DNA of 6,774 bases. Origin: a bacterium (GTDB lineage Bacteria; Planctomycetota; UBA11346). Below the pieces are notes generated by a model. The model was given only the letters and a program-made list of their open reading frames with translations, had not been told where the DNA came from and did no database searches. The stretch is taken from positions 1 to 6,774 of the forward strand of contig JAIFKN010000244.1 in assembly GCA_020049615.1 (NCBI GenBank), in the 5' to 3' direction. The translations under genes and the position numbers were made by a program. Positions 5,201 through 6,774 of the stretch are shown here, one piece after another. Position 1 is the stretch's first letter. Each line of letters begins with the position of its first letter.

Positions 5201-6665
5201 CCGCGTGGTGCTGTACCTCGCCGGGCACGGTGTGCTCGACGCCGGACTCGAGTACTGGTTCGCGCCGGTCGATATGGACTTCGCCCACCCCGAACGGCGC
5301 GGCATCCGCTACCAGGAGATCGAGGACCTGCTCGACGGCATCCCGGCGCGCACCCGCGCGGTGTTCATCGACACCTGCCATTCCGGCGGCTTCGCCGACG
5401 CCGCTCCGGGACCGGTCGAGGCCTTGCCGGCCGCCGCCGATCCGCGGCTGCGCACCCGCGGCCTGCGGCGGCTGGCCGGCGGCGGAACCGCCTTCGCCTT
5501 CCTCGATCTGCGTCGCAGCCCCGGCGCCAGCGTGCTGGCCTCGGCCGCCGGCAGCGAGCTGGCCCTGGAATCGCCGGAATGGAGCAACGGCGTCTTCACC
5601 ATGGCCCTGATCGAAGGCCTCGCCGGGGCCGCCGATGCCGACGCCGATGGCGTGATCAGCATCGCCGACCTGCATCGCCACGCCGCGGCCCGCGTCGCGG
5701 GCCTGACCGGCGGCGCCCAGACCCCGACGGTGCGGGCCGAGAACCGCAGCGCCGACCTGGTGCTGGCGATGCCGCCGCCCGCCCCGCCCTCCGCCGCCGC
5801 CACCCGTCGCGGCCTGCCGCCGCGCAGCCGGGCCGCCTGGCGCTGCTGGCGCGAGGAGTCGCGCATCGCGCTCGACCAGGCGGCGCTCGCCGACACCCCC
5901 GCCGCGTGGACGGCGTGGCTGGAGCGCTGGGCCACCGACGTGCCCAACGATGCCGAGGACGACGCCGACCGCGCCTGGGCCCAGGCCCGCGCCGCCGGCC
6001 GGCCGCGGCCGGCCCCCCAGGCGCTGGCTGCAACCCGGCCGCGACCGGCGTGGGCGACAGCGCACGGCGCCGACGCCCGTGGTGACTGGGCCGATCTCGA
6101 CCTGGGCAAGGGGACGATGCTGCGCCTGCGCTGGGTGCCGGGCGGCGAGCAGCGGCGGAATGACCGCCCCGAAGCGGTGGCGGTCCCCGCCGCCTGGGTG
6201 GCCGAGTCCGAGGTGACGGTGGCTCAATGGAACGGCCGCGCCACTGACCGGCTGCCAGGCGACCCGAGTCTGCCGGCCATGGTCGGTCTGGCGGCAGCCC
6301 AGGCGTGGATCGCCCGTCTGCCGGGCGCCCGACTGCCCGACCACCAGATGTGGTGGCAGGCGGCGGCGACCGACCCCGACATCCGCCCCGACCGGACGCG
6401 GGCGAACTGCGCCCTCGCCGCCGACGGTGTGGGTGGCGGGGTCCGCACCTTCCCCCTGCTGCCGCCGGGCCTCTACCCGCCAAACCGCCATGGCCTGCGC
6501 GACCTCGATGGCAATGCCCCCGAGTGGATCCTGCCGCGCGACACGAACCAAGACGGCGAGCGCAGCATGGGCTGGCGCGCCGACCAACTGCTGGAGGGCG
6601 GCCTGAGCTGGACTTACCGTTGCACGCAGGCCGCCATCCGGCCCTGGCTACCCGACGGCGGGTGA
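2223..6665 (+). CDS. Exported multidomain caspase-family (C14) protein: beta-propeller, Ig-like, caspase, SUMF1-like
   Basis: A 1480-residue predicted secreted or periplasmic cysteine protease; substrate unknown. Order: signal peptide (1-21); SHD1-like segment (about 23-72); an unassigned region with a Pro-rich end (to about 228); beta-propeller region (about 229-735) with WD at 256-257, LSPDGSRLAIA near 411 and FDPRTG near 552; the linker typical of bacterial WD40-caspase proteins (AFTPQGAYF at 740, RPDEIL at 777); Ig-like domain (about 833-915, LLRGENRISVQAVDAEGRES); caspase (920-1185) with His1002 in GHG and Cys1052 in DTCHSG; a helical Trp-rich linker; SUMF1/FGE-like domain (1297-1480). 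The dyad is intact, so activity is plausible. Cleavage preference (Asp or Arg) cannot be read from the sequence. ATG 2223 gives the signal peptide, but its ribosome site (GGTGGG, 2214-2219) is weak. The 64-bp gap from larE suggests a separate unit. The frame is open throughout, with no frameshift. No partner gene is visible. Confidence 0.92.
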   Translation: MRFVPLLLLPILAIAADPAWAARFEDAGGRRVAVLAVGGAEHRLVAVRLPDGLEAWLSLAPIDAAVAQALGVQAEAGTPTRFGDAEAYELILALGSHVIGWRVALPERQTGVLGGYTGRAWTSSPYTGPVPEDGGDQEALIRPFAGHTRLVLGPAWSAEEQTEAGGNELGERNNDASAGAPVPALTAVEAGGVRMALTERLPLLVLLTPSNRVAPPPATDRPRLQVAEGVVGNPMAVLTAPGGRHALVRDDGVAVWDLASGWPVRRFSDGFAFLAWLPDGRTFVGSAGGELTAYDAATGARRWRLQLGVPGRDRNLNAYVEDLRADGHGRIHVRWDGYDVVSPDGRHLLKRLQLPMCALAADNRSAWTFSRHETEERLVLVRHDLAAGATRQFELPAALADGSLAISGMALSPDGSRLAIAAGLRAMLLIDTATGAEARVWRDEAAGEPDWAQVWWEDGAVLCREGERLRRQPIAAAQMTGALLLTGLRSCDPDRRRAIAAPEAVAAVSSALPGWRVHALAAALVEDHAEGDLTDDGAAWVAPDEGRSLAMFDPRTGARLRRLDAAVPECVAVRPGTGATVDLWYHNEAGRYIRRTIDLATMRVIASLEEEPSREDAAELERGSELAPGLVLDGGLVQRTAGGSRRLGQLLDAGGMVTGALPLAEGWLVRQQWLLSRWTAAGPQEGHPMPQYTLAMASGSDRLWTSAGPGLPGVATLWGTRPTLRPLLHVVVDAQGALVAFTPQGAYFAERGAARHIGFAHGLDAYPAEQFDLALNRPDEILAIAGHAHEGVVAGYRALRQRRLAALGARAPAGPEAIGDLPTVALQRDRLPLSTAASEIQLAIAAIGVRAPLARLHVLVGGVPLDGRAGRAIAGRDWSGTLTVPLLRGENRISVQAVDAEGRESLLASASVASTAPERLGQLHVVAIGVGAYPDPEMRLAYAAKDARDLANAFATRSAAFAKVHQHLLVDGEVVRERLGAVRSALLASAPEDRVVLYLAGHGVLDAGLEYWFAPVDMDFAHPERRGIRYQEIEDLLDGIPARTRAVFIDTCHSGGFADAAPGPVEALPAAADPRLRTRGLRRLAGGGTAFAFLDLRRSPGASVLASAAGSELALESPEWSNGVFTMALIEGLAGAADADADGVISIADLHRHAAARVAGLTGGAQTPTVRAENRSADLVLAMPPPAPPSAAATRRGLPPRSRAAWRCWREESRIALDQAALADTPAAWTAWLERWATDVPNDAEDDADRAWAQARAAGRPRPAPQALAATRPRPAWATAHGADARGDWADLDLGKGTMLRLRWVPGGEQRRNDRPEAVAVPAAWVAESEVTVAQWNGRATDRLPGDPSLPAMVGLAAAQAWIARLPGARLPDHQMWWQAAATDPDIRPDRTRANCALAADGVGGGVRTFPLLPPGLYPPNRHGLRDLDGNAPEWILPRDTNQDGERSMGWRADQLLEGGLSWTYRCTQAAIRPWLPDGG
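2289..2441 (+). other. SHD1-like domain at the mature N-terminus of the caspase-family protein
   Basis: Residues 23-73 read RFEDAGGRRV, then LVAVRLPDGLEAWLSLAPID. This fits the SLA1 homology domain 1 pattern: R(W/F)..A.G, V.L...G....L.L..L...D. SHD1-type domains are frequent in exported planctomycete and verrucomicrobial proteins. The match is by eye and the segment is short. Confidence 0.5.
4980..5777 (+). other. Caspase (peptidase C14, p20-p10-like) domain
   Basis: Residues 920-1185. Core strand 1 is HVVAIGVGAYPDP, followed by the helix containing AAKDARDLANAF. The catalytic histidine is His1002 in VVLYLAGHG and the catalytic cysteine is Cys1052 in AVFIDTCHSGGF, 50 residues apart as usual for the fold. 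SVLASAAGSELALES (about 1102-1116) matches the strand and loop after the Cys that helps form the substrate pocket. GVFTMALIEGL and GGAQTPTV complete the p10-like part. Confidence 0.93.
5634..5669 (+). other. EF-hand-like calcium-binding loop inside the caspase domain
   Basis: Residues 1138-1149, DADADGVISIAD, fit the 12-residue loop exactly: Asp at 1, 3 and 5, Gly at 6, Ile at 8, Ser at 9, Asp at 12. Loops of this kind between the late caspase helices recur in bacterial caspase homologues, and some metacaspases need calcium. Binding here is inferred. Confidence 0.65.
6111..6662 (+). other. Shortened SUMF1/FGE-like (C-type lectin fold) domain
   Basis: Residues 1297-1480. TMLRLRWVPGG corresponds to the family's MVxVPGG start, ESEVTVAQW (1329-1336) to the EVTxxQY motif, ARLPDHQMWWQAA to RLPTEAEWEYA, and PPNRHGLRDLDGNAPEW (GNAPEW at 1430-1435) to PNxxGLxDMxGNVxEW. 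GGLSWTYRC follows. At 184 residues it is shorter than the usual 220-260, lacks the terminal GFR motif, and lacks the paired catalytic cysteines of true formylglycine-generating enzyme (only Cys1396 and Cys1467 occur), so it is probably a binding or structural module. Confidence 0.82.
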
Positions 6666-6683
6666 GCACTCAGCGAAGCGGCG

Positions 6684-6774
6684 TCACCAGCGCTTGCCGC
6701 TGATCGCCACCGCCACGCCGGCCAGCACCAGGACCAGCCCGGTGACCTCGCGCCAGGTCGGCACCTGCTTGAGG
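6684..6774 (-). CDS. C-terminal end of a probable EamA/DMT-family transporter (partial)
   Basis: Only the last 29 codons and a TGA stop are inside the window. They encode a stretch reading PTWREVTGLVLVLAGVAVAI, then SGKRW at the end. EamA-type drug/metabolite transporters commonly finish with a short (L/P)TWxExxG motif leading into a last hydrophobic helix (LVLAGV) and a basic tail, which fits inner-membrane location. The fragment is too short to name a substrate, and another small membrane protein cannot be excluded. It converges on the caspase-family gene, the stops being 18 bp apart. Confidence 0.6.
   Translation of the reverse strand, partial: LKQVPTWREVTGLVLVLAGVAVAISGKRW

Noticed and set aside
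4881..6587. Minus-strand 568-codon open frame opposite the caspase and SUMF1 region
   Set aside because: The plus strand encodes clear caspase and SUMF1 motifs here. The antisense product is low-complexity and has no family resemblance.
6480..6665. Variable repeat of a diversity-generating retroelement at the end of the SUMF1-like domain
   Set aside because: No reverse transcriptase, second copy of the repeat or accessory gene lies in the window, and the usual GFR-type ending is missing. Kept only as a check in the findings.
6661..6701. Bidirectional terminator between the convergent caspase-family and transporter genes
   Set aside because: Only short imperfect stems exist (AGCGGC at 6677-6682 with GCCGCT at 6696-6701, and GGTGA with TCACC around the two stops), with no U-tract on either strand. 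Most lies inside the transporter coding sequence.

Overview
This is a very GC-rich bacterial window (about 70% or more by eye, with G/C at most third codon positions). It holds parts or all of five protein genes and no rRNA, tRNA, CRISPR array, transposase or integrase that I can see. The organism is not certain. A Sec-type signal peptide, an SHD1-like domain, a beta-propeller/caspase protein and a SUMF1-type domain together suggest a Gram-negative from the Planctomycetota/PVC group. A high-GC proteobacterium or myxobacterium is not excluded.

Layout: positions 1-737 (minus strand) carry the N-terminal two thirds of phosphoserine aminotransferase, serC, running off the left edge. A 119-bp divergent intergenic region (738-856) contains a perfect 8-bp inverted repeat. 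Two plus-strand genes follow as a probable operon: an unrecognised 157-residue protein (857-1330) and, 9 bp later, a LarE-type sulfur transferase (1340-2158). LarE belongs to nickel-pincer nucleotide cofactor synthesis. This copy carries three cysteines in the arrangement known from [4Fe-4S]-dependent LarE, rather than the single sacrificial cysteine of the Lactiplantibacillus enzyme. A 64-bp gap with a short hairpin precedes a very large plus-strand gene (2223-6665, 1480 residues). It is a predicted exported caspase-family protein with, in order: signal peptide, SHD1-like segment, beta-propeller region, Ig-like domain, caspase (C14) domain with an intact His/Cys dyad and an EF-hand-like loop, and a shortened SUMF1/FGE-like C-terminal domain. 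Eighteen bases after its stop, a convergent minus-strand gene begins at the right edge. Only its last 29 codons are visible; they resemble the final helix of an EamA/DMT transporter.

The genes do not form one obvious pathway. serC (serine and vitamin B6 synthesis) and the transporter look like ordinary chromosomal neighbours. The hypothetical gene and larE are probably co-transcribed. The caspase-family gene appears to be a stand-alone unit and is the most unusual item. The SUMF1-like domain resembles, in fold family only, targets of diversity-generating retroelements, but no reverse transcriptase or template repeat lies in this window.
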